In this document: piece by piece, positions 7,494 through 14,982 of the stretch | How positions within the stretch are numbered: position 1 is the first letter of the stretch | Layout of the letters: each line of letters opens with the position of its first letter | Origin: JABMRF01 sp964434235 | GTDB lineage: Bacteria; Patescibacteriota; Patescibacteriia; UBA11705; JABHMO01 | Reading direction: 5' to 3' | DNA: 23,687 nt | NCBI GenBank assembly: GCA_964434235.1 | Contig: CAYSUN010000013.1 | Location: 1-23,687, forward strand | Notes under the pieces: generated by a model | The model's database searches: none | What the model was told of the DNA's origin: nothing | The model's input: the letters and a program-made list of their open reading frames with translations, nothing else | Translations under genes and position numbers: made by a program

Positions 7494-8546
7494 CTACCAA
7501 ATATATTTTCTGTTCAAATATGCTTTATTTTGATGCAAAATTCGTAAAAACATATCCCTAAAAGATCCTAAATCCTTATACAGATTGTTTGTAGAATAGT
7601 AAACTGTTTTCACACTATATTCCTGTAATAATAAACCTGATTTATAATGAAATTCAATTCTCAAATTAAACTTATGACTATTTATATTTTCAATAAATAT
7701 TAAAATGTCTCTCCCATAAAAATCACATATCAAATACCTAGAAACTGCTTTTTTAATAAAATATTCTAGCTCCCGACGATCCGTTGGTCCCCCAATTACT
7801 CTAATCCCCAAAGGAGAAAAGGTATTATTCTCAAACCAAATTTTTGCCCTGGCTATTTCTCTTTCTAATTCTCTGTCTACATTTCCTTCTTCAATATTTT
7901 CTTTCATCTCTTTTCTAAAAACAAAATATATAATATTAATCAACGACCAAACGACCAATGCTAAAATAAATAAAATAAGAAAAAAAACAAAGCTCAAAAT
8001 AGGAATAAAAAAACTAATCGAAACATTATATACAAAACCATAGCCAAACATTAAACCTAATATTATCACACCATAATAAATCATTATTTTATACTCTAAA
8101 ATACCAAGAAGCCATTCTTCATAACTTACAAAAACAACCAAAACAAACAATAATATAAAGCCTCCCACAAATAAAGCAATAGAAACAACTCCCAAAACAC
8201 CAACCGGATCAATAAGATCAGTAAAAGAAAATAATAGACTTAAAATAAATACCATAGGTACCCAAACTGAATCTTGATCTAAAATGTTTTTTCTTTTTAC
8301 CCAAGAATACATCCAATCAATAAGCAATACCAACAAAGGAAAAAATAACAAATCCCAACACCCAGAAAAACGAAATGGCAATTGATATATCCATGGTTTA
8401 ATTTCTATCCCCAAAAAATTACCTTCTATTGCCCAAAAATTAATTTCAGTAACTACTGGTATTTGAGAAGTTAAAATGTACTGTAGACCCCGATAACAAA
8501 ATGCTAATAAAAAAGAAAATAAAATAATTTTAATAATTCTTTTCAT
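7494..8546 (-). CDS. Polytopic membrane protein with a cytoplasmic-type C-terminal domain, function unknown
   Basis: A 350-residue protein with about six hydrophobic segments: roughly 5-24, 64-82, 95-113, 117-142, 150-172 and 175-207. A highly charged linker (about 211-233, KEMKENIEEGNVDRELEREI) is followed by a soluble alpha/beta domain of about 115 residues with IRVIGGPTDRRELEYFIKKA and several aromatic strands. I recognise no family. The start is fixed by a strong SD site (AAGGAGGTG) 5 bases before the ATG. It is monocistronic, with its own upstream promoter and the shared downstream hairpin. It is one of the minus-strand genes that differ from the core genes in their SD sites, and it lies between rny and ymdB, which are neighbours in many bacteria. 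Confidence 0.85.
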   Translation of the reverse strand: MKRIIKIILFSFLLAFCYRGLQYILTSQIPVVTEINFWAIEGNFLGIEIKPWIYQLPFRFSGCWDLLFFPLLVLLIDWMYSWVKRKNILDQDSVWVPMVFILSLLFSFTDLIDPVGVLGVVSIALFVGGFILLFVLVVFVSYEEWLLGILEYKIMIYYGVIILGLMFGYGFVYNVSISFFIPILSFVFFLILFILALVVWSLINIIYFVFRKEMKENIEEGNVDRELEREIARAKIWFENNTFSPLGIRVIGGPTDRRELEYFIKKAVSRYLICDFYGRDILIFIENINSHKFNLRIEFHYKSGLLLQEYSVKTVYYSTNNLYKDLGSFRDMFLRILHQNKAYLNRKYIW

Positions 8547-8580
8547 CTTTCACCTCCTTGTTAACGAACATTAATATAGA

Positions 8581-8609
8581 AAAATAACATAACGCTCTAA
8601 AAAAATCAA
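8581..8609 (-). promoter_or_regulatory. Probable promoter of the polytopic membrane-protein gene
   Basis: Minus strand: TTGATT, 17-base spacer, TATTTT preceded by TGT. Both boxes match consensus at 4 of 6, so this is a moderate call. Confidence 0.45.
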
Positions 8610-8701
8610 GTAAAAGTCAGGGTTTAGAACATTTTTTAATACATTTTTATCTTTAATTTTAGACAAAAAACAAGAAAAATATATTTTTGTTGTCATAATA
8701 C

Positions 8702-8730
8702 TTGACAACTTTTTCTGTAAATTTTATACT
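8702..8730 (+). promoter_or_regulatory. Promoter of the TrmB-like regulator, giving a leaderless transcript
   Basis: Consensus TTGACA (8702-8707), 17-base spacer, TATACT (8725-8730). The first in-frame ATG is at 8738, 7 bases after the -10 box, which is where transcription should start. The mRNA would therefore begin at or next to the start codon. Confidence 0.75.
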
Positions 8731-8737
8731 TAAATAT

Positions 8738-9469
8738 ATGAATATTCAACAAACCTTAAAAAATCTTGGCCTTTCTGACCAAGAAGTAAAAATATATTTA
8801 GCAGCACTTGAACTTGGCCCGGCTTCAGTACAAAAAGTTTCTACAACTGCCAATATTAAAAGGCCAACAACCTATTTAATATATAATTCTCTAGAAAAAA
8901 AAGGATTTATGGGTAGCTTCGTTGATCGCTCTGGAATTAAACTAGTTGCCGAAGACCCAGAAAAACTTTTAGCTATTGCCAAGAAAAGGCACGAGGATCT
9001 AAATAATGTAATTCCACAACTTCAAGCGCTACAAGCTACAAAAACCAGTAAACCACAAATAACCTACTACACAGGAAAGGAAGCTTACTACACTATTGCC
9101 GAAGATTCATTGCAACTAAAAAACTCTACTATTTACATGCTAGGCTCTTTCAAAGACATTCATTCTATTATCACTGAAAAATACGACCTTGAATATTATA
9201 TTCCAAAAAGAATTGAACAAAATCTAAAGGTTAAAGCCATTACTCCAGAAAAATGTATTCCAGCAAAGATGTTGATGGCGGATGAAAAACAATTAAGGCA
9301 AACTAAATTTTTACCAATTGAATTTTACACTCCCACTTTTGAAATTATTTACGGAAATAAAGTTGCTTTCTTTTCTTCAGAAAAAGAACTTTTTGGGGTT
9401 ATTATAAAAAGCAAAGAGTTTGCAGAAACTGAAAAAAAGAAATTTATGTTTATGTGGAGTAAACTCTAA
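8738..9469 (+). CDS. TrmB-family transcriptional regulator
   Basis: A 243-residue protein with an N-terminal winged helix (about 1-75; NLGLSDQEVKIYLAALELGPASVQKVSTTANIKRPTTYLIYNSLEKKGF) typical of TrmB/HTH_11-like regulators, a short coiled coil (about 80-105), and a C-terminal effector domain (about 110-243) with the phospholipase-D-like fold expected of TrmB C-termini (TYYTGKEAYYTI, later FYTPTFEIIYGNKVAFFSSE). TrmB proteins in archaea sense sugars; bacterial relatives are mostly uncharacterised, so the ligand is unknown. An upstream TTG at 8702 keeps the frame open but coincides with the -35 box, so the ATG at 8738 is the start. The gene is alone on its strand and is flanked by accessory genes. 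A local target is possible but not shown. Confidence 0.88.
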   Translation: MNIQQTLKNLGLSDQEVKIYLAALELGPASVQKVSTTANIKRPTTYLIYNSLEKKGFMGSFVDRSGIKLVAEDPEKLLAIAKKRHEDLNNVIPQLQALQATKTSKPQITYYTGKEAYYTIAEDSLQLKNSTIYMLGSFKDIHSIITEKYDLEYYIPKRIEQNLKVKAITPEKCIPAKMLMADEKQLRQTKFLPIEFYTPTFEIIYGNKVAFFSSEKELFGVIIKSKEFAETEKKKFMFMWSKL

Positions 9470-9492
9470 CTAAACAATTATCACAAATTAAA

Positions 9493-9522
9493 AAAACAGA
9501 CGCTGATGTAAACGTCTGTTTT
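9493..9522. terminator. Bidirectional terminator (repeat family member 2)
   Basis: AAAACAGACG pairs with CGTCTGTTTT around the loop CTGATGTAAA, with A/T tracts on both sides. It serves the convergent trmB-like gene and the 73-residue gene. Core and loop resemble 7406-7435 and 9835-9858. Confidence 0.85.
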
Positions 9523-9528
9523 GATTTA

Positions 9529-9750
9529 CTAGTTAATTGTAATAATTGATGTGTTTTTTTCAGAAAACCGAGCTGGAACGGGAAAGTCAATTCCACCATA
9601 CGAAACCATAGAGGCACTAACTTTCTTATAAACTCTACCATCGCAAGTATAATCAGATTCTTTCCCAGCTCGGACTTTTTCCAAAACAAGAAATTTTTGT
9701 CCATTTACCAAAGATTGAAAATCAGAAACAGCGACAACAACTTTACTCAT
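9529..9750 (-). CDS. Small hypothetical protein (73 residues)
   Basis: A 73-residue, probably beta-rich soluble protein (MSKVVVAVSDFQSLVNGQKF... ending FSEKNTSIITIN), with one Cys and no membrane segment. I recognise no family. Its reality is supported by an SD-like AAAGGGGG 4-5 bases before the ATG on the minus strand, a TTGACA box 72 bases upstream, and a hairpin terminator 7 bases after the stop. It is one of the single-gene minus-strand cassettes. The other frames across this stretch have no comparable start signal. Confidence 0.7.
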   Translation of the reverse strand: MSKVVVAVSDFQSLVNGQKFLVLEKVRAGKESDYTCDGRVYKKVSASMVSYGGIDFPVPARFSEKNTSIITIN

Positions 9751-9798
9751 TTAACCCCCTTTGTAAAAATTAGCCCAAAAAGAACACTGGACATAAGT

Positions 9799-9827
9799 AA
9801 ATTAAACGAATTAGACTTGTTTGTCAA
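9799..9827 (-). promoter_or_regulatory. Probable promoter of the 73-residue protein gene
   Basis: Minus strand: TTGACA, 17-base spacer, TAATTT (weak -10). The -35 directly follows the T tract of the upstream gene's terminator, so the two cassettes meet with no spare sequence. Confidence 0.5.
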
Positions 9828-9830
9828 ACA

Positions 9831-9858
9831 AAAAACAGACGCCAATGTAGACGTCTGT
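9831..9858 (-). terminator. Terminator of the 186-residue protein gene (repeat family member 3)
   Basis: On the minus strand ACAGACG pairs with CGTCTGT around a 10-base loop containing ACAT, followed by TTTTTTGTTTG. Only the minus orientation has a U tract, which matches the minus-strand gene ending 10 bases upstream. Confidence 0.85.
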
Positions 9859-9867
9859 ATGAATTTA

Positions 9868-10428
9868 TCAGTTTTCTACGCCAGAAGACACAACTTGAAT
9901 CATTGGATCATCAAGGTCAATTGGCATAAAAACACTCATCGTGAAAGCATTACGCAAATCTGCTCGAATTTCTGATTTTACTTTCGCAATATCCAGGCCA
10001 ACTTTGTAATACTCATCTTTAAGCTCTCGATACTGAGTAGCATAAAAATTCATTGCTTCTGCAGTTTTAGTGTTAGGCAGGCCAACACCAACCATCTGAG
10101 CAAACCAATTTCCCCCATTAAACTGAGAATACATATTTCTTTCATACTCAGGATAACTTTTGTTAAACATCTGATCAAACTTCGGCTCAATTTCTGAAAT
10201 CTTTTCAGCCAGAAGCAACTGTTGATCTTGCAATTTTTCAATTGCAGCAACTTGAGTGACCGTTCTACTATAAACTATCAGATTTCCGGCCGGAGGACAA
10301 CAGACCGCACACACCCCAACCATAGCCAAGGCAATTGCAAAAAAATCTGCCAAATTTTGGCTAGAAAGATACCAAGACAAAACCAACGCAACCACCCCAA
10401 GAATAATAACAATCATTGATGCCAACAT
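9868..10428 (-). CDS. Membrane-anchored hypothetical protein with coiled coil (186 residues)
   Basis: Two N-terminal hydrophobic segments (about 4-20 and 28-47) joined by a short polar turn (SSQNLAD), then a Cys-Cys-Pro-Pro stretch, a heptad-rich helix (about 55-85, VAAIEKLQDQQLLLAEKISEIEP) and a soluble C-terminal part with aromatic residues. No family is recognised. LemA-like proteins have a loosely similar plan but no LemA signature is visible. A strong SD site (GGAGGT) sits 5 bases before the ATG. It is the only gene here that I assign a TGA stop. It has its own terminator and a probable promoter about 160 bases upstream, giving a long leader. Confidence 0.8.
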   Translation of the reverse strand: MLASMIVIILGVVALVLSWYLSSQNLADFFAIALAMVGVCAVCCPPAGNLIVYSRTVTQVAAIEKLQDQQLLLAEKISEIEPKFDQMFNKSYPEYERNMYSQFNGGNWFAQMVGVGLPNTKTAEAMNFYATQYRELKDEYYKVGLDIAKVKSEIRADLRNAFTMSVFMPIDLDDPMIQVVSSGVEN

Positions 10429-10583
10429 TCAGGACCTCCATTAAGTTATATGAATAAAACACAAGCCACCCAAAAACTTTACTTTCTATTCTCCTTACTA
10501 AACTAAATAAAACGAACAACAAACCCAAGACAATTCAAAATCCATCTTTTCATCCTATTACACCATACATTAAACAACTAAAT

Positions 10584-10612
10584 AGCGTACACTCTTATCA
10601 ACAACTTGTCAA
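10584..10612 (-). promoter_or_regulatory. Possible promoter of the 186-residue protein gene
   Basis: Minus strand: TTGACA, 17-base spacer, TACGCT (weak -10). The transcript would have about 150 bases of untranslated leader, in which I see no strong hairpin. It is divergent from the ymdB promoter. Confidence 0.4.
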
Positions 10613-10625
10613 TGGTGGATAAATA

Positions 10626-10654
10626 TTGTGCTATTTTAGCTAATCTGTTATACT
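10626..10654 (+). promoter_or_regulatory. Promoter of ymdB
   Basis: TTGTGC, 17-base spacer, TATACT with an extended TG element (TGTTATACT). Confidence 0.65.
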
Positions 10655-10748
10655 GGATACAAGATACACAAGATAACCTATAAGGTCTTGCAAAATTTAC
10701 CAAGAACTATAAGTAAACCTCGCATTATCTCGTATATTAAATAAACAT

Positions 10749-11546
10749 ATGAAAATACTATTCTTTGGTGATATTGTCGGCAAACTCGGCCGAAAAGGAA
10801 TCCAAGAAACTTTACCAAAATTAAAAAAGAAATACAAACCAGATCTTGTTATTGCTAATGCGGAAAATATTGCTCATGGCAAGGGTATTACTGAAAAAAC
10901 ATTACAAGAAATGCTAGAGGCTGGAGTTGATTTTTTTACATCTGGCAATCATGTTTTTGCTAACTCAGCAAATGTAGAACAAGTTTTAACTGAAGGTAGA
11001 ATTCCGATTATTCGACCAGCAAATTACCCAGAAGGTGTTCCTGGCGATGGTTATCGCATTGTTGAAATTGGCACCCAAAAACTTTTAATTATAAATTTAA
11101 TGGGTCGAGTTTTTTTCCGAGAACAATTTGATTGTCCATTCAAAACATTAGAAAATATATTGGCTGAATACAAAAACGCTAACTTAAGTGGTATAATTGT
11201 TGACTTTCACGCTGAAGCTACTTCTGAAAAGAATGCATTAGCCAGACACTTTGATGGCCGAATCAGCGCTATGATCGGCACACATACACATGTACAAACA
11301 GCCGACGAACAAATCTTACCAAATGGAACAGCTATGATTTCTGATGTAGGTATGGTTGGCTTGAAACACTCTAGCCTTGGAGTTTCTCTACCTGGTGTAA
11401 TTCACAGTTTTCTAACACAAATGCCTGCTGTTCACGAAATTCCTGAAACTGGCATTTGCCAAATAGATGCAATTTTTGTTATAATTAAGCCAGAAAATAG
11501 AACAGTCAAAAGTATTGAAAGAATTAAACTTGATGTTGAAGTCTAA
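10749..11546 (+). CDS. ymdB: YmdB-family metallophosphoesterase (cyclic-nucleotide phosphodiesterase type)
   Basis: A 265-residue protein, full length for the family. It opens with the metal motif KILFFGDIVGKLGRKG (Asp8), followed by VIANAEN (Glu39, Asn40), TSGNHVF (Asn67, His68), VDFHAEATSEK and GTHTHVQTAD, the dinuclear-metal ligands of YmdB/TIGR00282 proteins. Bacillus YmdB hydrolyses 2',3'-cyclic nucleotides in vitro and influences motility and biofilm decisions; it is often encoded next to rny. Here rny is about 3.4 kb upstream on the same strand, separated by accessory genes. No SD site. HU follows after 100 bases with no clear terminator, so read-through is possible. Confidence 0.93.
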   Translation: MKILFFGDIVGKLGRKGIQETLPKLKKKYKPDLVIANAENIAHGKGITEKTLQEMLEAGVDFFTSGNHVFANSANVEQVLTEGRIPIIRPANYPEGVPGDGYRIVEIGTQKLLIINLMGRVFFREQFDCPFKTLENILAEYKNANLSGIIVDFHAEATSEKNALARHFDGRISAMIGTHTHVQTADEQILPNGTAMISDVGMVGLKHSSLGVSLPGVIHSFLTQMPAVHEIPETGICQIDAIFVIIKPENRTVKSIERIKLDVEV

Positions 11547-11646
11547 TTAAAAATTTGGAGAATTTAAAAATTAAAATAAAATAATCAAAGCTTTAATCTT
11601 TTCATTTTTAATTAACAATAATAAATTAATCTTAACATTGTTGCTT

Positions 11647-11982
11647 ATGAATAAAGCAGAATTAGCCAGCGTTATCGCTGACAAAGTGAGCGTAACAAAA
11701 AAACAAGCAGAAGATATGCTTGAATGCCTAACCTCCACTGTAACTAATACAATCATGGCTGGTGGTGAAGTTACATTAACAGGTTTTGGAACTTTCTCAG
11801 CTCGTGTTCGTAAAGGACGCGAAGGTGTAAATCCACAAAACCCTTCAGAACCGATCACTATTCCTCCAACAAAAGTTGTAAAATTCAAGGCTGGCAAAAC
11901 TTTGAAAGACGCCCTAAAAGCTTCTCAAGGTGAAGCAACACCAAGGATAGAAGAACCAGCAAACTCGCCTGAAATGCTTTAA
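11647..11982 (+). CDS. hup: HU-family DNA-binding protein
   Basis: A histone-like protein of 111 residues. It has the N-terminal helices MNKAELASVIADKVSVTKKQAEDML and the beta-arm core VTLTGFGTFSARVRKGREGVNPQNP, followed by the proline-tipped IPPTKVVKFKAGKTLKDAL. The core length is that of HU (about 90 residues), with an added 20-residue acidic/proline C-terminal tail absent from E. coli HU. It binds and bends DNA in the nucleoid. The start is the ATG in TTATGAATAAAGC, since the residues upstream in the frame (TTG TTG CTT) are not part of HU. A terminator follows. Confidence 0.94.
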   Translation: MNKAELASVIADKVSVTKKQAEDMLECLTSTVTNTIMAGGEVTLTGFGTFSARVRKGREGVNPQNPSEPITIPPTKVVKFKAGKTLKDALKASQGEATPRIEEPANSPEML

Positions 11983-11992
11983 TTACAAAAAC

Positions 11993-12022
11993 AAAAGAGT
12001 GCCTTTGTAGGTGCTCTTTTTT
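11993..12022 (+). terminator. Terminator after HU
   Basis: AAAAGAGTGCC pairs with GGTGCTCTTTT (two G-U pairs) around TTTGTA, followed by T residues. Confidence 0.85.
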
Positions 12023-12053
12023 ATTATTTACATTTAAAGTCTACGGCAATTAG

Positions 12054-12082
12054 TTGTTTTTATCTAAAAATTTTTGTATAAT
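12054..12082 (+). promoter_or_regulatory. Promoter of the Hsp20 gene
   Basis: TTGTTT, 17-base spacer, perfect TATAAT. No CIRCE-like operator is seen. A short hairpin (TAAGTC AAAAA GACTTA, 12101-12117) lies in the leader. Confidence 0.65.
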
Positions 12083-12152
12083 AGACTTATAATTTGTTTT
12101 TAAGTCAAAAAGACTTATTAAATAAACACTCTGGCAAATAATCCTTCAACTT

Positions 12153-12653
12153 ATGCAAGACAATTACGATCCAAATTGGTTTGATCATTTAAAAGATCTA
12201 GAGGGACATTATAATCCTGATAAATTTTTTTCTAATGAATTGAATAAACCAAATAATAGACATAGCGTAAAAAATCATTTTCACGCCCCAGCTTTTGTTG
12301 AAGAAGCAGAAATACCAGAAGAAGCACAACTGTCAATTGATATTCATCAAGACCAGAATAATCTTTATGTCACTTGCCCGATTGCTGGCGCAGATCCAGC
12401 CACACTAGACCTTAATCTGGATAAAGATATTTTAACAATTAAAGGTCAAAGATCATCTGAATTTACCGCTGAGAGTCAAGACCAATATATTTACCAAGAA
12501 TGCTATTGGGGTAAATTTTCAAGAAGTATTATTTTACCCTTACCAGTTAAACCTGAAAAAGTTGAAGCTACGCTTAAAAACAATGTACTTCTCATTACTT
12601 TACCAAAAGCGCAAGAAGACAAATCTATAAGAATTAAGGTTAAAGAAAACTAA
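12153..12653 (+). CDS. Small heat-shock protein, Hsp20/alpha-crystallin family
   Basis: ATP-independent holdase chaperone. After a polar, Asn/His-rich N-terminal arm (about 1-58) comes the alpha-crystallin domain (about 60-156). It includes LSIDIHQDQNNLYVTCPIAGADPATLDLNLDKDILTIKG, an aromatic ECYWGKFSRSIILP strand that matches the conserved family strand, and the closing motif KVEATLKNNVLLITLPK (family A-x-x-x-N-G-V-L, with Asn for Gly). The C-terminal SIRIKV supplies the I-x-I/V motif that docks neighbouring subunits. At 166 residues it is a typical length. No SD site. It is probably transcribed from its own TATAAT promoter, and the next gene is 102 bases away. Confidence 0.94.
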   Translation: MQDNYDPNWFDHLKDLEGHYNPDKFFSNELNKPNNRHSVKNHFHAPAFVEEAEIPEEAQLSIDIHQDQNNLYVTCPIAGADPATLDLNLDKDILTIKGQRSSEFTAESQDQYIYQECYWGKFSRSIILPLPVKPEKVEATLKNNVLLITLPKAQEDKSIRIKVKEN

Positions 12654-12755
12654 AGAATAAATTTACGAATTTCACAAATATCACAATTAAAAATAAATAA
12701 TAACCTAGTTAACTATTTATTGTACTTGTAACAATTTGTAAATTAGTTTTTATAT

Positions 12756-12977
12756 ATGAATTACATCAAAGCAATAATTGATCGAATTGAAGAAGAGACT
12801 GCTGTACTTAATCTTGGCAATGGAACAAACATTAATTTTCCCAAAAATAAATTACCTCAAAATTGTATTGAGGGTTCAGCTGTCAGAATTTACATTGCAG
12901 AAGACAAAGACGAAACAACACAAACGCAAACAAGCGCAGCTGATATTTTAAATGATATTTTGAACAAAGAACAATAA
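12756..12977 (+). CDS. Small DUF3006-like protein upstream of the VanW gene
   Basis: A 73-residue acidic protein. The first 50 residues (YIKAIIDRIEEETAVLNLGNGTNINFPKNKLP, then GSAVRIYI) form a small beta barrel like the DUF3006 family, whose members share the I-D-R-x-E-x-x-x-A-V-L opening. The C-terminal 20 residues are a polar helix. Function is unknown. Its stop is 4 bases before the start of the VanW-family gene, so the two are almost certainly one transcript and may be translationally coupled. Confidence 0.8.
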   Translation: MNYIKAIIDRIEEETAVLNLGNGTNINFPKNKLPQNCIEGSAVRIYIAEDKDETTQTQTSAADILNDILNKEQ

Positions 12978-12981
12978 ACCT

Positions 12982-14898
12982 ATGTTAGCGAAACTAAAAA
13001 AACCTCTTAAATGGCTAGCTATCTGCTTAGCAATTTTTTTTATTCTTGTACTTATCTTAGTTGGGACAGCGGCGGCTTTAGCCTACAAATACGAAAATAA
13101 AATTTACCCAGGAATAAGAATAGACAATATAAACCTTGGCGGATTAACAAAAACCCAAGCAACAAACATTATTAAAGGTAAATTTAAACAAACATATGGA
13201 AATGGTTTTGTGTTTGATTTTAAGGAAACTAGTAAAAAAATAAGTAATACTGATGAAAAAATTCTTTCTCTTAATTTAGACAGCCAAGTTGAAAATATCT
13301 TTGCCGAAGGACACAAAGACACTTATTATCAAAAATATTTTAAGATTTTATTTTACCCTATATTTAAAAAACAAATTGCTCTCGATTACCGTTTAGATAA
13401 AGAATTACTAAAACAAACCCTGCAAGGTGAATTTACTATTTTAGAAAAGCCAGCTCAAAATTCAGAGATTGAAATTAAAATTGAAGATGAAACAGAAAAA
13501 ATATACACCTTTAATTTTACTGAAGAAAAAGCCGGTGATACTTTTCATTTTAATGAAGCTATCAACAAATTAGAAACAGCTATAAAAGAATTCAAAAATC
13601 CAACAATTGAACTTGTTCACGAAATAGATTATCCAGTTATAACAAAAGAAATTGCTCAATTGCACCAAGATAAAATTAATGAATTGCTACAACTTGATAA
13701 CATTAAATTTATTTACGCTAAAAAAAGCTGGGACATAAAATGGTCAGATTATGTTCGCTGGTTAATGCTTACGCTTAATGACGAAGAACAAATTTCTGTC
13801 CAGTTAAATCCTGAACTTGTGACTGGTCCGTTAGAATCTATTGCCCAAGAAATAGACCAGCAAGCAGTCAATGCTAAACTTCAAATAAAAGATGGCCGAG
13901 TAACAGAATTCCAAGGAAGTGAAGATGGATTAAAATTAAACAAAGAGGAATCCTTAAAAAAAATCAACCAAGATATAATTGACCATAATCTCACAGAGAT
14001 TGAACTAATTGTTGAGGTTACTGAACCAGATGTAACTATTGGTAGCACTAATGATTTGGGAATTAATGAACTTTTAGGAATTGGTTGGTCTGATTTTTCT
14101 GGTAGCCCGGCCAACAGAAGACACAATATTGGGATAGGAGCTGCTTCACTTCATGGCGCTTTAATTGCTCCTAATGAAGAATTTTCTTTAATTAATACCC
14201 TTGGTGATATCGATGCACAATCTGGTTATAAACCTGAATTAGTAATTAAAAAGAATGAAACTATTCCTGAATATGGTGGCGGACTGTGCCAAGTGGCTAC
14301 AACAATATTCAGAGCTTCTTTACAAAGTGGAATGAAAATAACCTCAAGAAGAAATCATTCTTATCGAGTTGGCTATTACGAACCAGCTGGAACTGATGCT
14401 ACAATTTATAATCCATGGCCAGATTTTAAATTTTTGAATGATACTAAACATTATGTTTTAATTCAATCAAATATTTCTGGTAATACTCTCTCTTTCGAAA
14501 TTTGGGGTACGCCAGATGGTCGTCAAGTAAAATTTGAAGGTACAAATACTGTTAGTAATATTAAAAATTTAAATCCAGTAATCTATAACATAACTTCACC
14601 TGGCCCAGCTAAAGAAATTGAAACAACTGCTCTTGCCCCAGGTCAAAAAAAGAAAACTGAATCTGCTCACAACGGCGCAGATGCTTATTTCAATCGATAT
14701 ATAACAACTGCTGACGGACAAGAAGAAAAGGAAACTTTTTCTAGTCATTATATTCCTTGGCAAGAAGTTTGGTTAGTTGGTATTGATCCAATTGCCAAAG
14801 AAAAAGAAGCTCAGGAAAAATTAGCAGAAAATAACACGACGGACGATCCGTTAATTACTGAAGAAAACGAGGAAGAAGTTCTTCAACTTCCAGAATAA
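12982..14898 (+). CDS. VanW-family, PG-binding-4 domain membrane protein
   Basis: A 638-residue envelope protein. A short basic N-terminus and one TM helix (about 11-35) anchor it, with the rest outside the membrane. Around 40-340 are two repeated alpha/beta modules of the YoaR/PG-binding-4 type (opening IYPGIRIDNINLGGLTKTQA, later RVTEFQGSEDGLKLN). The VanW domain follows (about 375-515), with RRHNIGIGAASLHGALIAP, the conserved GGGLCQVATTIFRA and YNPWPDFKFLNDT. The C-terminus (about 520-610) resembles a G5-type beta domain, then an acidic tail. VanW proteins occur with vancomycin-resistance clusters but are mostly of unknown function. Peptidoglycan binding is inferred from the domains. No SD site; coupled to the upstream 73-residue gene. 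Confidence 0.92.
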   Translation: MLAKLKKPLKWLAICLAIFFILVLILVGTAAALAYKYENKIYPGIRIDNINLGGLTKTQATNIIKGKFKQTYGNGFVFDFKETSKKISNTDEKILSLNLDSQVENIFAEGHKDTYYQKYFKILFYPIFKKQIALDYRLDKELLKQTLQGEFTILEKPAQNSEIEIKIEDETEKIYTFNFTEEKAGDTFHFNEAINKLETAIKEFKNPTIELVHEIDYPVITKEIAQLHQDKINELLQLDNIKFIYAKKSWDIKWSDYVRWLMLTLNDEEQISVQLNPELVTGPLESIAQEIDQQAVNAKLQIKDGRVTEFQGSEDGLKLNKEESLKKINQDIIDHNLTEIELIVEVTEPDVTIGSTNDLGINELLGIGWSDFSGSPANRRHNIGIGAASLHGALIAPNEEFSLINTLGDIDAQSGYKPELVIKKNETIPEYGGGLCQVATTIFRASLQSGMKITSRRNHSYRVGYYEPAGTDATIYNPWPDFKFLNDTKHYVLIQSNISGNTLSFEIWGTPDGRQVKFEGTNTVSNIKNLNPVIYNITSPGPAKEIETTALAPGQKKKTESAHNGADAYFNRYITTADGQEEKETFSSHYIPWQEVWLVGIDPIAKEKEAQEKLAENNTTDDPLITEENEEEVLQLPE

Positions 14899-14913
14899 AA
14901 ATAAAAAAAATAA

Positions 14914-14942
14914 AAAAACTTGCTAATAAATGCAAGTTTTTT
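14914..14942 (+). terminator. Terminator after the VanW-family gene
   Basis: AAAAACTTGC pairs with GCAAGTTTTT around TAATAAAT, with T residues following. Confidence 0.85.
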
Positions 14943-14982
14943 GTTTAACTGATTATCCGAAATTTTATAATTTAAACGAAAA

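Noticed and set aside
9450..9975. Frames at 9450-9704 (minus) and 9697-9975 (plus)
   Set aside because: They overlap the 73- and 186-residue genes, which have proper SD sites, promoters and terminators.
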